A DNA stretch of 60,307 nucleotides from Streptococcus peroris ATCC 700780 (GTDB lineage Bacteria > Bacillota > Bacilli > Lactobacillales > Streptococcaceae). Within the stretch, counting starts at the first letter, position 1; each line of letters opens with the position of its first letter. This document shows, one piece after another, positions 8,600 through 18,376 of this stretch. The notes under the pieces are model-generated. The model made no database searches. It worked only from the letters and a program-made list of their open reading frames with translations, and had not been told where the DNA came from. Both the position numbers and the translations under genes were made by a program. The DNA is taken from NCBI RefSeq assembly GCF_000187585.1, contig NZ_GL732463.1, positions 468,432 through 528,738 on the forward strand, read 5' to 3'.

Positions 8600-8658
8600 C
8601 TCTCGTCGAAAATCAAATGTAAACATTGTAGATTTTATACTTTGATTTTCATAGAGAG
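8600..8658. repeat. Long imperfect inverted repeat after spxB
   Basis: CTCTC-gtc-GAAAATCAAA (8600-8617) faces TTTGATTTTC-ata-GAGAG (8641-8658): 15 pairs interrupted by a 3x3 internal loop, with a 23-nt loop. It lies just after the spxB stop and before a separate terminator at 8666. The TGAAAATCAAA string resembles the ends of streptococcal BOX-type intergenic repeats, so it may be a shrunken one, but no full BOX is present. Confidence 0.55.
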
Positions 8659-8665
8659 AAACATA

Positions 8666-8692
8666 AAAGATCGGAGCAATCCGGTCTTTTTC
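8666..8692 (+). terminator. spxB terminator (identical to 9119)
   Basis: GATCGGA-GCAA-TCCGGTC (one G-U pair) followed by T residues. The same sequence recurs at 9119-9147, so the following gene is flanked by two copies of one terminator. Confidence 0.8.
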
Positions 8693-8705
8693 TGGAGGAT
8701 AGTAA

Positions 8706-9053
8706 ATGAATTTAAATCAATTAGATATTATCGTGTCAGATGTTCCCCAAGTCTGTGCTGAATTAGAATGTATCTTGGATAAAAAGGCGGACTATGTTGA
8801 TAACAGTTTTGCTCAGTTCACGATTGGCAGTCACTGTCTTATGTTCTCACAAAGCCATTTGATACCTCTGGAAAATTTTCAGTCAGGAATCATCCTACAC
8901 ATTGAAGTTGAAGATTTGGAACAGAATCAAAAGCGTTTGAAAGAATTAGGAATTGAGATTCTACATGGGCCAGTTGTAACTGATTGGGGAACAGAATCCA
9001 TGTTAGTTGAAGGCCCTGCTGGTCTAGTCATTGATTTTTATCGTATGAAATAG
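8706..9053 (+). CDS. VOC (glyoxalase/bleomycin-resistance) family protein
   Basis: A 115-residue protein with one vicinal-oxygen-chelate fold: two beta-alpha-beta-beta-beta halves, with typical endings LHIEVEDLEQ and VEGPAGLVIDFYRMK. Such proteins are usually dimeric and metal-binding, but the substrate cannot be predicted. A TGGAGG ribosome site precedes the ATG. The gene stands between two identical terminators, so it must have its own start signal or depend on read-through from spxB. Confidence 0.75.
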   Translation: MNLNQLDIIVSDVPQVCAELECILDKKADYVDNSFAQFTIGSHCLMFSQSHLIPLENFQSGIILHIEVEDLEQNQKRLKELGIEILHGPVVTDWGTESMLVEGPAGLVIDFYRMK

Positions 9054-9118
9054 GATGCTAGTCATTTGAAGTTAACCTTAATGATTCTTAAAACAGAATG
9101 TGCGAATATGAACTATTG

Positions 9119-9147
9119 AAAGATCGGAGCAATCCGGTCTTTTTTTT
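9119..9147 (+). terminator. Terminator of the VOC gene (copy of 8666)
   Basis: Same GATCGGA-GCAA-TCCGGTC hairpin as at 8666, here with an eight-T tract. Confidence 0.85.
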
Positions 9148-9207
9148 CTTGTCTTTTTTGTTAAATTTGTTAAAATAGCTTCATAACAATATTCTAAGGA
9201 GAAAAAA

Positions 9208-9786
9208 ATGCCCACAATTTTCTTTCTATTATTTGGTTTAATGGTTTTAGGCTTTGCTGCCTTCACCTATTTCATGTTCGACATTTTTATCTTTAGTAAT
9301 TACAGAAATGCCAAGAGATGCACCGAAAGAACGGAAGGAGTTATTATCCGATATTCCTATGCTCTTTATAACGGGATTAGTCTCCCAGTGGTTGAGTACA
9401 CTGTTGATGGGAACCGATACAAGGTTTTAGGGCCGAAATTTCTATATGCGATTTCAAATACAATCAGTACTCCCTTGGGGTCAATCGTATCTGATGTCAA
9501 AATGGATAATTTTGAAGATGGGGAAATTCCTCAGGATTTAAGATACAAGATTTATAGGAACAGTTTCATCTCTTTAACAAAATCACCTTTAATGGAACGA
9601 TTCCCAATTGGTGGAAATGTAACTGTTTATTATGACCCTAAAAAACCAAAACATTCCTATGTAGAAAGACCTTTAAAACCAGGTCGTTATGCATGGTTGA
9701 CTAAATGTTTAGTTTATTTCCTTGTTTTTCTGATGGTTGCTCTAGCTTTCTTTATAGTGTTCATTCTTCCAAATCTTGTGAACTAA
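9208..9786 (+). CDS. DUF3592-like membrane protein
   Basis: A 192-residue protein with one hydrophobic segment at each end (residues 3-29 and 168-190) and a beta-rich middle. The middle fits the DUF3592 pattern: EGVIIRYSY, PVVEYTVDGNRYKV, and GGNVTVYYDPKKPKHSYVERP. AAGGAG lies upstream of the ATG, and a TTAAAATA -10-like element precedes it. Function is unknown; members are small integral membrane proteins. It is a single gene ending before a terminator at 9871. Confidence 0.65.
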   Translation: MPTIFFLLFGLMVLGFAAFTYFMFDIFIFSNYRNAKRCTERTEGVIIRYSYALYNGISLPVVEYTVDGNRYKVLGPKFLYAISNTISTPLGSIVSDVKMDNFEDGEIPQDLRYKIYRNSFISLTKSPLMERFPIGGNVTVYYDPKKPKHSYVERPLKPGRYAWLTKCLVYFLVFLMVALAFFIVFILPNLVN

Positions 9787-9870
9787 TAGTTTCTGGTAGT
9801 TTTTTCAAAAGTATGAAAACCATATCGTTACTATTTTTATAAAATCTTCTCCTTACTTTATAAGATAAGA

Positions 9871-9906
9871 AAAAGAGTTCAATTAGGACTCTTTTTTTGC
9901 TATAAT
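9871..9906 (+). terminator. Terminator fused to the manA extended -10
   Basis: AAAAGAGT (9871-9878) pairs with ACTCTTTT (9888-9895), followed by a T-run. This runs straight into TGCTATAAT, an extended -10 (TATAAT 9901-9906) that probably drives manA. Confidence 0.7.
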
Positions 9907-9936
9907 GAAAGGAGTAAACCAGACAGGAGATAGCGC

Positions 9937-10881
9937 ATGTCAGAACCATTATTTTTAAATTCCATTATGCAAGAAAAAATTTGGGGTGGGACTAAACTAC
10001 GTGATGAGTTTGGTTACGACATTCCAAGCGAAAAAATCGGAGAATATTGGGCGATCTCAGCTCATCCAAATGGAGTGTCTAAGGTAGCCAATGGCCGCTA
10101 TGAAGGAACAGACCTCGCTAGTTTGTATGAGGAACACCGTGAGTTATTTGGGAACCGTCCAGAGTCAGTATTTCCACTCTTGACTAAAATCCTCGATGCC
10201 AACGGTTGGCTTAGTGTTCAAGTTCACCCAGACGATGCTTATGGACTAGAGCATGAAGGCGAACTTGGAAAGACAGAGTGCTGGTACATCATCGCAGCAG
10301 ATGAAGGTTCAGAGATTATCTATGGTCACAATGCTAAGTCTAAGGAAGAGCTTCGTCAGCAAATCGAAGATAAAAACTGGGATGCCTTGTTAACAAAAGT
10401 TCCTGTAAAAGCTGGAGATTTCTTTTATGTACCAAGTGGAACAATGCACGCGATCGGTGCAGGTATCTTAATCCTTGAAACGCAACAGTCTAGTGATACC
10501 ACCTACCGTGTTTATGATTTTGATCGCAAGGACGACAATGGCAACTTGCGCGAGCTTCACCTTGAAAAATCCATCGATGTTTTAAATATTGGTGAGCCAG
10601 CTAACAGCCGTCCTGTGACTGTCAAAGCAGATGATTTGCGTTCAACTTTACTTGTCTCTAATGATTTCTTCGCGGTTTACAAGTGGGAAATCACAGGAAA
10701 AGTGGACTTTGAAAAGACAGCTGACTATAGCTTGTTGAGCGTCTTGGCTGGTCAAGGTCACCTGACTGTTGATGGAAAAGACTATCCAATTCAAAAAGGT
10801 AGCCACTTTATCCTTCCAAGTGATGTTGAAGCTTGGACCTTGGAAGGGCAAGGTCTAGAATTGATTGTTAGCCATCCATAA
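9937..10881 (+). CDS. manA: Mannose-6-phosphate isomerase, class I
   Basis: A 314-residue Zn-dependent cupin enzyme interconverting mannose 6-phosphate and fructose 6-phosphate, which feeds PTS-imported mannose into glycolysis. Zinc ligands appear in the standard order: Gln and His of SVQVHPDD (near residue 90), Glu of GKTECWY and His of SGTMHAIG. The catalytic-loop region TYRVYDFDR follows. An AGGAG ribosome site precedes the ATG. The gene is alone, with an extended -10 and a strong bidirectional terminator shared with the convergent symporter gene. Confidence 0.95.
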   Translation: MSEPLFLNSIMQEKIWGGTKLRDEFGYDIPSEKIGEYWAISAHPNGVSKVANGRYEGTDLASLYEEHRELFGNRPESVFPLLTKILDANGWLSVQVHPDDAYGLEHEGELGKTECWYIIAADEGSEIIYGHNAKSKEELRQQIEDKNWDALLTKVPVKAGDFFYVPSGTMHAIGAGILILETQQSSDTTYRVYDFDRKDDNGNLRELHLEKSIDVLNIGEPANSRPVTVKADDLRSTLLVSNDFFAVYKWEITGKVDFEKTADYSLLSVLAGQGHLTVDGKDYPIQKGSHFILPSDVEAWTLEGQGLELIVSHP

Positions 10882-10885
10882 AAAG

Positions 10886-10919
10886 AAAGGACTTGAGAGA
10901 TATTCTCAAGTCCTTTTTT
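10886..10919. terminator. Bidirectional terminator between manA and the symporter
   Basis: AAAGGACTTGAGA (10886-10898) and TCTCAAGTCCTTT (10904-10916) form a perfect 13-bp stem, with A-rich and T-rich flanks serving both strands. Confidence 0.9.
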
Positions 10920-10923
10920 GTAT

Positions 10924-12264
10924 TTACATAAATTGGGCGATAAAGACCACGATGATGATAATTGGAATGATGAAACGAAGAAGGAAAAGCCAGACTTGCA
11001 AAAGTCCTTGTTTCCATGGTGTTTCATCAAGATGAAGTTCTTTCATAGCCAGTGTCTTCTTGAAAATATAGCCTGTAAAAAGAGACAAGCAGAGAGCACC
11101 AAAAGGCATAAGGAGGTTGGAAACCAAGAAATCCATGGCATCAAAGAAGGTCTTCCCAAAGATATGGACATCAGCCATAAGACCATAGGATAGGGCCGAA
11201 GGGATACCAAAGACAAAAGTCAAGATTCCTAAAATCATACTCCACTTGGCACGCTTACGATTGTCTTGGTTGGTGATGTTACCAACGTTGATCTCAAGCA
11301 TAACGACTGAGGAAGTTATCGTCGCAAAGAGGAAAAGCAAGAGAAAGAGAATATAGAAAATCGTACCTAAAGGCATCTTGTCAAAGAGTTGTGGTAAAAC
11401 GATAAAGAGGAGACTCGGTCCACCTTCAGATTGGATATTAAAGGCTGACATAGCAGGGAAAATCGCAAGTCCCGCCATGATAGAAACTGAGATGTTCAAG
11501 GCTACGATGGAAATTCCTGATTGAACCAGATTGGTCTTCTTATCCAAGTAAGAAGCGTAGGTCAGCATGGCTGTAACTCCAAGGGACAGGGCAAAGAAAG
11601 ATTGCCCTAGGGCATAAAGTAGTCCAGCACTTGTCAGTTTTGAAAAGTCCGGTTTGAGGAAGTATTTGACCCCTTCCATAGCGTTTGGCAAACTAAGAGA
11701 ACGCCCGATAATAACAACAAAGATAATAAAGAGTAGGGGCATCATAACCTTAGATGCTCTTTCAATCCCTTTTTGAACGCCGTGTGAAACAATGAAAATG
11801 TTCAAGAAAATGAAGGATGCTTGGGCTCCAAGCGCAATGACTGGATTAGAAATGATGGAAGAGAATTGCTGGGCATAATCTCCATTTCCGATTAGGTGGA
11901 ATAATCTCCCAATCTCGATACCAAGGTATACCAGAATCCAACCCCCAATAACACTATAAAATGAGAGAAGGATGAAAAGAGCAAAGGCGCCAATCCAACC
12001 AATAAAGTTGTACTTTTGATTGTTTCCAAGCTTACCAAAGGTTTTGATTGCTGATACGCCAGCGCTTCGACCAAGAGCAAATTCAGCCAGTAAGAGAGGA
12101 AATCCAATCAACAGTGTCGAAATGAGAAAGACCAGTAAAAAACCTCCCCCACCATTGGCAACGGTCATATAAGGGAACTTCCAAACAGCTCCAAGACCAA
12201 TAGCAGAACCAGCAGATGCAAGGATGAAGCCCAGTTTTGATCCCCATTGCGATTTTTCAGACAT
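10924..12264 (-). CDS. Neurotransmitter:sodium symporter family transporter
   Basis: A 446-residue LeuT-fold transporter importing an amino acid or similar solute with Na+. The N-terminal signature (QWGSKLGFILASAGSAIGLGAVWKFPY, with the unwound TM1 SAIGLG) is diagnostic for the NSS family; about 11 hydrophobic helices follow. The substrate is not evident. Bacterial NSS proteins of this length carry amino acids such as tryptophan, leucine or tyrosine. GGAG precedes the ATG by 9 nt. The gene has a strong promoter and a leader of about 104 nt with a terminator/antiterminator arrangement, suggesting control by attenuation. Confidence 0.9.
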   Translation of the reverse strand: MSEKSQWGSKLGFILASAGSAIGLGAVWKFPYMTVANGGGGFLLVFLISTLLIGFPLLLAEFALGRSAGVSAIKTFGKLGNNQKYNFIGWIGAFALFILLSFYSVIGGWILVYLGIEIGRLFHLIGNGDYAQQFSSIISNPVIALGAQASFIFLNIFIVSHGVQKGIERASKVMMPLLFIIFVVIIGRSLSLPNAMEGVKYFLKPDFSKLTSAGLLYALGQSFFALSLGVTAMLTYASYLDKKTNLVQSGISIVALNISVSIMAGLAIFPAMSAFNIQSEGGPSLLFIVLPQLFDKMPLGTIFYILFLLLFLFATITSSVVMLEINVGNITNQDNRKRAKWSMILGILTFVFGIPSALSYGLMADVHIFGKTFFDAMDFLVSNLLMPFGALCLSLFTGYIFKKTLAMKELHLDETPWKQGLLQVWLFLLRFIIPIIIIVVFIAQFM

Positions 12265-12290
12265 CGTTAAAACTCCAATCCATTTTTAAA

Positions 12291-12353
12291 ATAAGAAAAG
12301 GCTACTTGAAATCGTCAAATAGCCCTCTCTCAATTGCTCTTTAAGAGCCTTTT
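12291..12353 (-). promoter_or_regulatory. Attenuator-like 5' leader of the symporter gene
   Basis: In the minus-strand RNA the sequence 12324-12300 folds into a 10-bp stem (GGCTATTTGA with TCAAGTAGCC, loop CGATT) followed by a U-rich tract: an intrinsic terminator upstream of the start codon. An upstream AAAAGGCT (12353-12346) is fully complementary to AGCCTTTT (12303-12296), which includes the terminator's 3' arm. A third hairpin, GCTCTTAAAGAGC (12348-12336), can hide that upstream arm. I find no leader peptide and no T-box motif, so the signal is unknown. Confidence 0.6.
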
Positions 12354-12374
12354 ATTTGATTGATAGACTTGATT

Positions 12375-12403
12375 ATCCTATCATGATTTTTGAAGTCTGT
12401 CAA
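12375..12403 (-). promoter_or_regulatory. Symporter gene promoter
   Basis: On the minus strand: consensus -35 TTGACA (12403-12398), 17-bp spacer, -10 TAGGAT (12380-12375). Predicted start near 12368. Confidence 0.75.
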
Positions 12404-12452
12404 GAAATTCAATTTTACGTTTTCATAAATCTAAAAAAATATGATAAAATAC

Positions 12453-12483
12453 TTGACTCTCCCCAAAGGGGAGGGTATATATT
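12453..12483 (+). promoter_or_regulatory. MerR-type promoter/operator
   Basis: -35 TTGACT (12453-12458) and -10 TATATT (12478-12483) are 19 bp apart, the long spacer typical of MerR-activated promoters. A perfect dyad CTCCCC-AAA-GGGGAG (12459-12473) fills the spacer. It precedes the TipA-like regulator gene, indicating autoregulation. Confidence 0.75.
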
Positions 12484-12503
12484 ATTTATGTGAGGAGGAA
12501 ATC

Positions 12504-13244
12504 ATGTACCATATCAAAGAAGCTGCGCAGCTTTCAGGCGTTTCTGTCAAGACACTTTACCATTATGATAAGATAGGACTCTTGGTTCCTTTAAAATCGG
12601 AAAACGGCTATCGGACCTACAGTCAGGATGATTTGGAACGACTTCAGGTTATCCTTTATTACAAGTATCTAGGTTTTTCTTTAGAAAAAATAGCAGAGCT
12701 ATTGAAGGAAGAAAAGATGAACTTGTTACCACATTTGACGAGACAGTTGGATTACCTGACTCGAGAAAGACAACATCTGGATACCTTAATTTCAACCTTA
12801 CAGAAAACTATTCAAGAACAGAAAGGAGAAAGAAAAATGACCATTGAGGAAAAATTCACTGGATTTAGCTATCAAGACAATCAAAAATACCACCAAGAGG
12901 CGGTAGACAAGTATGGCCAAGAAGTCATGGATCAAGCCCTTGAGCGTCAAAAAGGACGAGAGGATGAGGTTGCATCAGCCTTTAATCAGGTTTTTCAAGC
13001 CCTGGCTCAAAATCTCAAAGATGGACTACCTACAACAGCAACCGAAAACCAAGAAGAAGCATCCAAGCTCTTACAAGCCATTCGTACGTATGGGTTTGAT
13101 TGTTCAATTGAAGTCTTCGGTCATATCGGTAAAGGCTATGTCTATAATCCAGAGTTCAAAGAAAACATTGACAAATTTGGACCTGGAACAGCTCAATACA
13201 CTTCAGATGTTATTGCCCACTATGTTCGAACTCAGACAAAATAA
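12504..13244 (+). CDS. MerR-family regulator with TipAS effector domain
   Basis: A 246-residue activator. Residues 1-70 form the MerR winged helix-turn-helix (IKEAAQLSGVSVKTLYHYDKIGLL), then a coiled-coil dimerisation helix, then a C-terminal TipAS-type ligand domain from about residue 118 (FTGFSYQDNQKYHQEA...FGPGTAQYTSDVIAHYV). TipA-like proteins bind thiopeptides and other drugs; the natural ligand here is unknown. I use the ATG at 12504 after GAGGAGG; an in-frame ATG at 12441 lies upstream of the promoter. No drug-efflux gene is adjacent; the flanking genes are a divergent symporter and a convergent flavoprotein, so its known target is only itself. Confidence 0.9.
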   Translation: MYHIKEAAQLSGVSVKTLYHYDKIGLLVPLKSENGYRTYSQDDLERLQVILYYKYLGFSLEKIAELLKEEKMNLLPHLTRQLDYLTRERQHLDTLISTLQKTIQEQKGERKMTIEEKFTGFSYQDNQKYHQEAVDKYGQEVMDQALERQKGREDEVASAFNQVFQALAQNLKDGLPTTATENQEEASKLLQAIRTYGFDCSIEVFGHIGKGYVYNPEFKENIDKFGPGTAQYTSDVIAHYVRTQTK

Positions 13245-13272
13245 AAATCGGCGGAGTAATCTCTGCCGATTT
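13245..13272. terminator. Bidirectional terminator between merR and the flavoprotein
   Basis: AATCGGCGGAG and CTCTGCCGATT pair (one G-U) around a short loop; A-rich and T-rich flanks allow use from both strands. Confidence 0.85.
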
Positions 13273-13285
13273 CTTACTTTTAAGT

Positions 13286-15363
<2,078 letters not shown>

Positions 15364-15487
15364 AGAAATTCTCCATCTTTATCACTTATACATTGACAAA
15401 GGTTCTGTCTTTTTTTACAATTATATCATGAAAGCCCTTGAAACAAAAGTAGTACCTCTCTGTTGTCACAAGTAGAAAGAAATTGTT

Positions 15488-16045
15488 ATGTCTGAACGTA
15501 AAATATCTGAAAAATCGCTTGAGAATCTAAGAAAGTCAAATCAAGAATCTAATTTGCTAACCAGAGAAGCGATTGAAACAGCTCTTTTGCAACTCTTGGA
15601 GAAAAAGGAGTTAGCTAAGATTAGCATTTCTGAGTTAGTTAAGCGTGCTGGCGTTTCTCGTGCAGCCTTTTATCGAAACTATGAATCCAAAGAAGAGATT
15701 TTAGAAAGTGTCTTTAAACGGAGCGTTCATAACATCATGGAGCAATTGGGCCATTACGATGTCAAAACAGACCTTTATCTGGTTTGGGTTCACCTCTTTC
15801 GAGAAGCCAAGAAAGAAGCTAAGGTTATTCAACTTGCCCTAGATTATCACTTAGAAAAAATCTTTGTGCAAGCTATGCAAGAATTTTTAGAAAAATATTA
15901 TGGAAAATCTAAAGGAGTCAGTAGCTATCTGCATTCTTTTTGGAGTTCCGCTATCGTATCGGTTTTACTTAAATGGATCAAGGATGGGATGAAGGTTCCT
16001 GCTGAAAAAATCGCAGATTTGCGCTTGCCATTTTTTAAAAAATAA
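15488..16045 (+). CDS. TetR/AcrR-family transcriptional regulator
   Basis: A 185-residue regulator. The helix-turn-helix lies around residues 41-67 (ISISELVKRAGVSRAAFYRNYESKEEIL). The C-terminal helical domain would bind an unidentified ligand. Only a weak ribosome site (AGAAAG) precedes the ATG. It is divergent from degV (124-bp gap) and 18 nt upstream of the dCMP deaminase gene, so its target may be degV, itself, or both. Confidence 0.85.
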   Translation: MSERKISEKSLENLRKSNQESNLLTREAIETALLQLLEKKELAKISISELVKRAGVSRAAFYRNYESKEEILESVFKRSVHNIMEQLGHYDVKTDLYLVWVHLFREAKKEAKVIQLALDYHLEKIFVQAMQEFLEKYYGKSKGVSSYLHSFWSSAIVSVLLKWIKDGMKVPAEKIADLRLPFFKK

Positions 16046-16063
16046 ATCAAGAGGAAAGAAGCT

Positions 16064-16531
16064 ATGACAGAAAAAAGACTGGCTTGGGATGAGTATTTTG
16101 CTGCTCAAGCTTTATTGATTGCTAATCGTTCAACTTGTAAACGTGCTAAGGTAGGGGCCGTTTTAGTCAAGGATAACAAGGTTATTTCAACAGGTTATAA
16201 TGGATCTGTATCAGGAACAGAGCATTGTATTGACCATGATTGCCTAGTGATTGAAGGCCACTGTGTGCGCACTCTTCATGCAGAGGTAAATGCTATTTTG
16301 CAAGGGGCAGAGCGTGGCGTTCCAAAAGGTTTCACAGCCTATGTTACTCATTTTCCATGTCTCAACTGCACCAAGCAATTGTTACAAGTTGGCTGTGAGC
16401 GGGTCGTTTATATTAACCAATATCGAATGGATGACTATGCCCAACACCTTTATCATGAAAAAGGAACAGAGTTGACTCATCTACCACTTGAAACAGTTCA
16501 GCTAGCCATTAAGGAAACTGACCTGATATAG
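16064..16531 (+). CDS. dCMP deaminase family protein
   Basis: A 155-residue zinc-dependent cytidine/deoxycytidylate deaminase, ComEB-like, converting dCMP to dUMP for dTMP synthesis. The zinc and catalytic motif HAEVNAI gives His72 and Glu74; PCLNC gives Cys99 and Cys102. An additional Cys/His cluster (HCIDHDC...GHC) is typical of this subgroup. AGAGGAAAG precedes the ATG. It ends at a terminator that leads into the upp promoter, and its neighbour upp is also a pyrimidine gene. Confidence 0.9.
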   Translation: MTEKRLAWDEYFAAQALLIANRSTCKRAKVGAVLVKDNKVISTGYNGSVSGTEHCIDHDCLVIEGHCVRTLHAEVNAILQGAERGVPKGFTAYVTHFPCLNCTKQLLQVGCERVVYINQYRMDDYAQHLYHEKGTELTHLPLETVQLAIKETDLI

Positions 16532-16544
16532 AATATGAAAAAAC

Positions 16545-16585
16545 AAATGGTTTAGAAAGATTTTTAAACCATTTTTTGGTATAAT
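16545..16585 (+). terminator. Terminator followed by the upp extended -10
   Basis: AAATGGTTTA (16545-16554) and TAAACCATTT (16565-16574) form a perfect stem with a T-run; TGGTATAAT (TATAAT at 16580-16585) starts immediately after and is the likely upp -10. Confidence 0.8.
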
Positions 16586-16618
16586 TAGAAGAACAAATTG
16601 AAAGTAGGATACGCATAA

Positions 16619-17248
16619 ATGGCAAAACTTGAAGTCATCAATCACCCATTGATTCAACACAAATTATCAATCTTACGTCGTACAGATACCTCAACAAAAG
16701 CTTTTCGTGAATTAGTTAATGAAATAGCCATGTTGATGGGGTATGAAGTTCTTCGTGATCTTCCTTTAGAAGATGTAGAAATTGAAACACCTATTACTAA
16801 GACTGTACAAAAACAGATTGCTGGTAAAAAACTAGCAATTGTCCCAATCTTGCGAGCGGGTATCGGGATGGTTGATGGATTATTAAGCTTAGTACCAGCT
16901 GCTAAAGTGGGCCATATTGGTATGTACCGTGATGAAGAAACACTTCAACCAGTCGAATACTTGGTAAAATTACCTGAAGATATCAATCAACGTCAAGTTT
17001 TTGTGGTTGATCCAATGCTTGCAACTGGTGGTTCAGCAATCTTGGCTGTTGATTCCCTCAAAAAGCGTGGGGCTTCAAACATTAAGTTTGTCTGCCTTGT
17101 CTCTGCTCCAGAAGGAGTAAAAGCTCTTCAAGAGGCTCACCCAGATGTTGAAATCTTTACAGCAGCCTTGGATGAACATTTGAACGAACACGGATACATC
17201 GTTCCAGGTCTTGGTGACGCTGGGGACCGTTTGTTCGGAACTAAATAA
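16619..17248 (+). CDS. upp: Uracil phosphoribosyltransferase
   Basis: A 209-residue type-I phosphoribosyltransferase making UMP from uracil and PRPP (pyrimidine salvage). Recognised by the start [23 protein letters not shown] region, the PRPP motif [12 protein letters not shown] (near residue 129) and the uracil-binding C-terminus [19 protein letters not shown]. Full family length. It has its own extended -10 promoter; the ribosome site (GTAGGA) is weak and about 10 nt from the ATG. No uracil-responsive attenuator is visible in the short leader. Confidence 0.97.
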   Translation: MAKLEVINHPLIQHKLSILRRTDTSTKAFRELVNEIAMLMGYEVLRDLPLEDVEIETPITKTVQKQIAGKKLAIVPILRAGIGMVDGLLSLVPAAKVGHIGMYRDEETLQPVEYLVKLPEDINQRQVFVVDPMLATGGSAILAVDSLKKRGASNIKFVCLVSAPEGVKALQEAHPDVEIFTAALDEHLNEHGYIVPGLGDAGDRLFGTK

Positions 17249-17337
17249 GATTCTAAGCTTACACTAAATCTGATAATTGGTTTTAGTTTCGAAAGAAGGT
17301 TGAATTTTTGTATCTGTCTAAAAGAATAGAGCAAAAT

Positions 17338-17367
17338 TTTGACCTTTTTTGACTAAAAAGATATAAT
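17338..17367 (+). promoter_or_regulatory. clpP promoter with CtsR operator
   Basis: TTTGACC-TTT-TTTGACT (17338-17354) is the reverse complement of the CtsR heptad repeat (RGTCAAA-NAN-RGTCAAA). It overlaps -35 TTGACC (17339-17344); -10 TATAAT (17362-17367) follows after 17 bp. This predicts heat and protein-stress induction of clpP through CtsR. A lone extra heptad TTTGACT lies near 17385. Confidence 0.9.
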
Positions 17368-17421
17368 AATCCTGTATCGAGTCGTTTGACTAAGAAATAT
17401 TGAAATCAGAAGGAGAAATGA

Positions 17422-18012
17422 ATGATTCCTGTAGTTATTGAACAAACAAGTCGTGGAGAACGTTCATATGATATATACTCACGCCTTTTAAAAGATCGTA
17501 TCATCATGTTGACTGGACCAGTTGAAGACAATATGGCGAACTCAGTTATTGCCCAGTTGCTTTTCTTGGATGCTCAAGATAGCACAAAAGATATCTACCT
17601 TTATGTAAATACTCCTGGGGGTTCTGTATCAGCTGGTTTGGCAATTGTAGATACCATGAACTTTATCAAGGCAGATGTCCAAACTATCGTTATGGGGATG
17701 GCTGCATCCATGGGAACAATTATTGCATCAAGTGGAGCAAAAGGTAAACGCTTCATGCTTCCAAATGCTGAATACATGATTCACCAACCAATGGGTGGTA
17801 CAGGTGGCGGAACGCAACAGTCAGACATGGCTATTGCTGCTGAACACTTACTCAAAACCCGTAAGAATTTAGAGCAAATTCTTGCAGATAATTCTGGTAA
17901 ATCAGTTGAGCAAATCCATGTAGATGCTGAACGTGATTACTGGATGAGTGCTCAAGAAACTCTTGAATATGGATTTATCGATGAAATTATGGCCAATAAT
18001 TCTTTGAATTAA
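17422..18012 (+). CDS. clpP: ATP-dependent Clp protease proteolytic subunit
   Basis: A 196-residue serine protease that forms two stacked heptameric rings and works with ClpX, ClpC, ClpE or ClpL unfoldases in the cytoplasm. The catalytic triad is visible: Ser96 (MAASMG), His121 (MIHQPMGG) and Asp172 (ERDYWMS). AGAAGGAG precedes the ATG. The gene has a CtsR-controlled promoter and its own terminator at 18019, so it is transcribed alone. Confidence 0.97.
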   Translation: MIPVVIEQTSRGERSYDIYSRLLKDRIIMLTGPVEDNMANSVIAQLLFLDAQDSTKDIYLYVNTPGGSVSAGLAIVDTMNFIKADVQTIVMGMAASMGTIIASSGAKGKRFMLPNAEYMIHQPMGGTGGGTQQSDMAIAAEHLLKTRKNLEQILADNSGKSVEQIHVDAERDYWMSAQETLEYGFIDEIMANNSLN

Positions 18013-18018
18013 TCTACT

Positions 18019-18056
18019 AAAGCAAACTCGACTGAGTTTGCTTTTTTTGCTATAAT
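18019..18056 (+). terminator. clpP terminator followed by the ylbG extended -10
   Basis: AAAGCAAACTC (18019-18029) and GAGTTTGCTTT (18034-18044) form a perfect 11-bp stem with a T-run, followed by TGCTATAAT (TATAAT 18051-18056), the likely promoter of the next gene. Confidence 0.85.
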
Positions 18057-18088
18057 GGGATAAAGATTCTTTAGAAAGTGGATTTACT

Positions 18089-18361
18089 ATGTTTGAAAAA
18101 GAGAGCCGGTCTGGCTTGATTGTCTACCTTTATTATAATCGTGATGCCAAAAAACTTCAAAGTTACGGCGATATTTGTTATCATTCAAAAAAACATCGTT
18201 ATGTACAATTATATGCACCTACTCAAGAGATAGAAGAGATAGCCAATCGTTTGGAAAAAGAAAAATTTATTAAGGATGTTCGATTGTGTCATATCCAAGA
18301 ATTGGAGATGCCATTTGTTGGAAGTCTTTATAAATATAAAGAAAACGTTATCATTGAATAA
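18089..18361 (+). CDS. ylbG: YlbG family (DUF2129) protein
   Basis: A 90-residue cytoplasmic protein conserved in Bacilli. It matches the YlbG family by the start RSGLIVYLYYNRDAKKLQSYGDICYHSKKHRYVQLYA and a C-terminal VRLCHIQELEMPFVGSLY. The molecular function of this family is unknown. It lies between clpP and the liv operon with its own -10 element and a weak ribosome site (AGAAAGTGG). Confidence 0.8.
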   Translation: MFEKESRSGLIVYLYYNRDAKKLQSYGDICYHSKKHRYVQLYAPTQEIEEIANRLEKEKFIKDVRLCHIQELEMPFVGSLYKYKENVIIE

Positions 18362-18376
18362 ATTGAGTTATATGAG

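Noticed and set aside
8600..8658. Complete BOX or RUP element
   Set aside because: Only the short end-like strings are present; the conserved internal modules of these repeats are absent here and elsewhere in the window.
10918..11193. Open frame opposite the symporter gene
   Set aside because: It is the antisense shadow of a clear NSS transporter and has no ribosome site or recognisable protein.
12265..12368. T-box riboswitch in the symporter leader
   Set aside because: No T-box sequence (AGGGTGGNACCGCG-like) and no specifier-loop structure; only a simple terminator/antiterminator pairing is seen.
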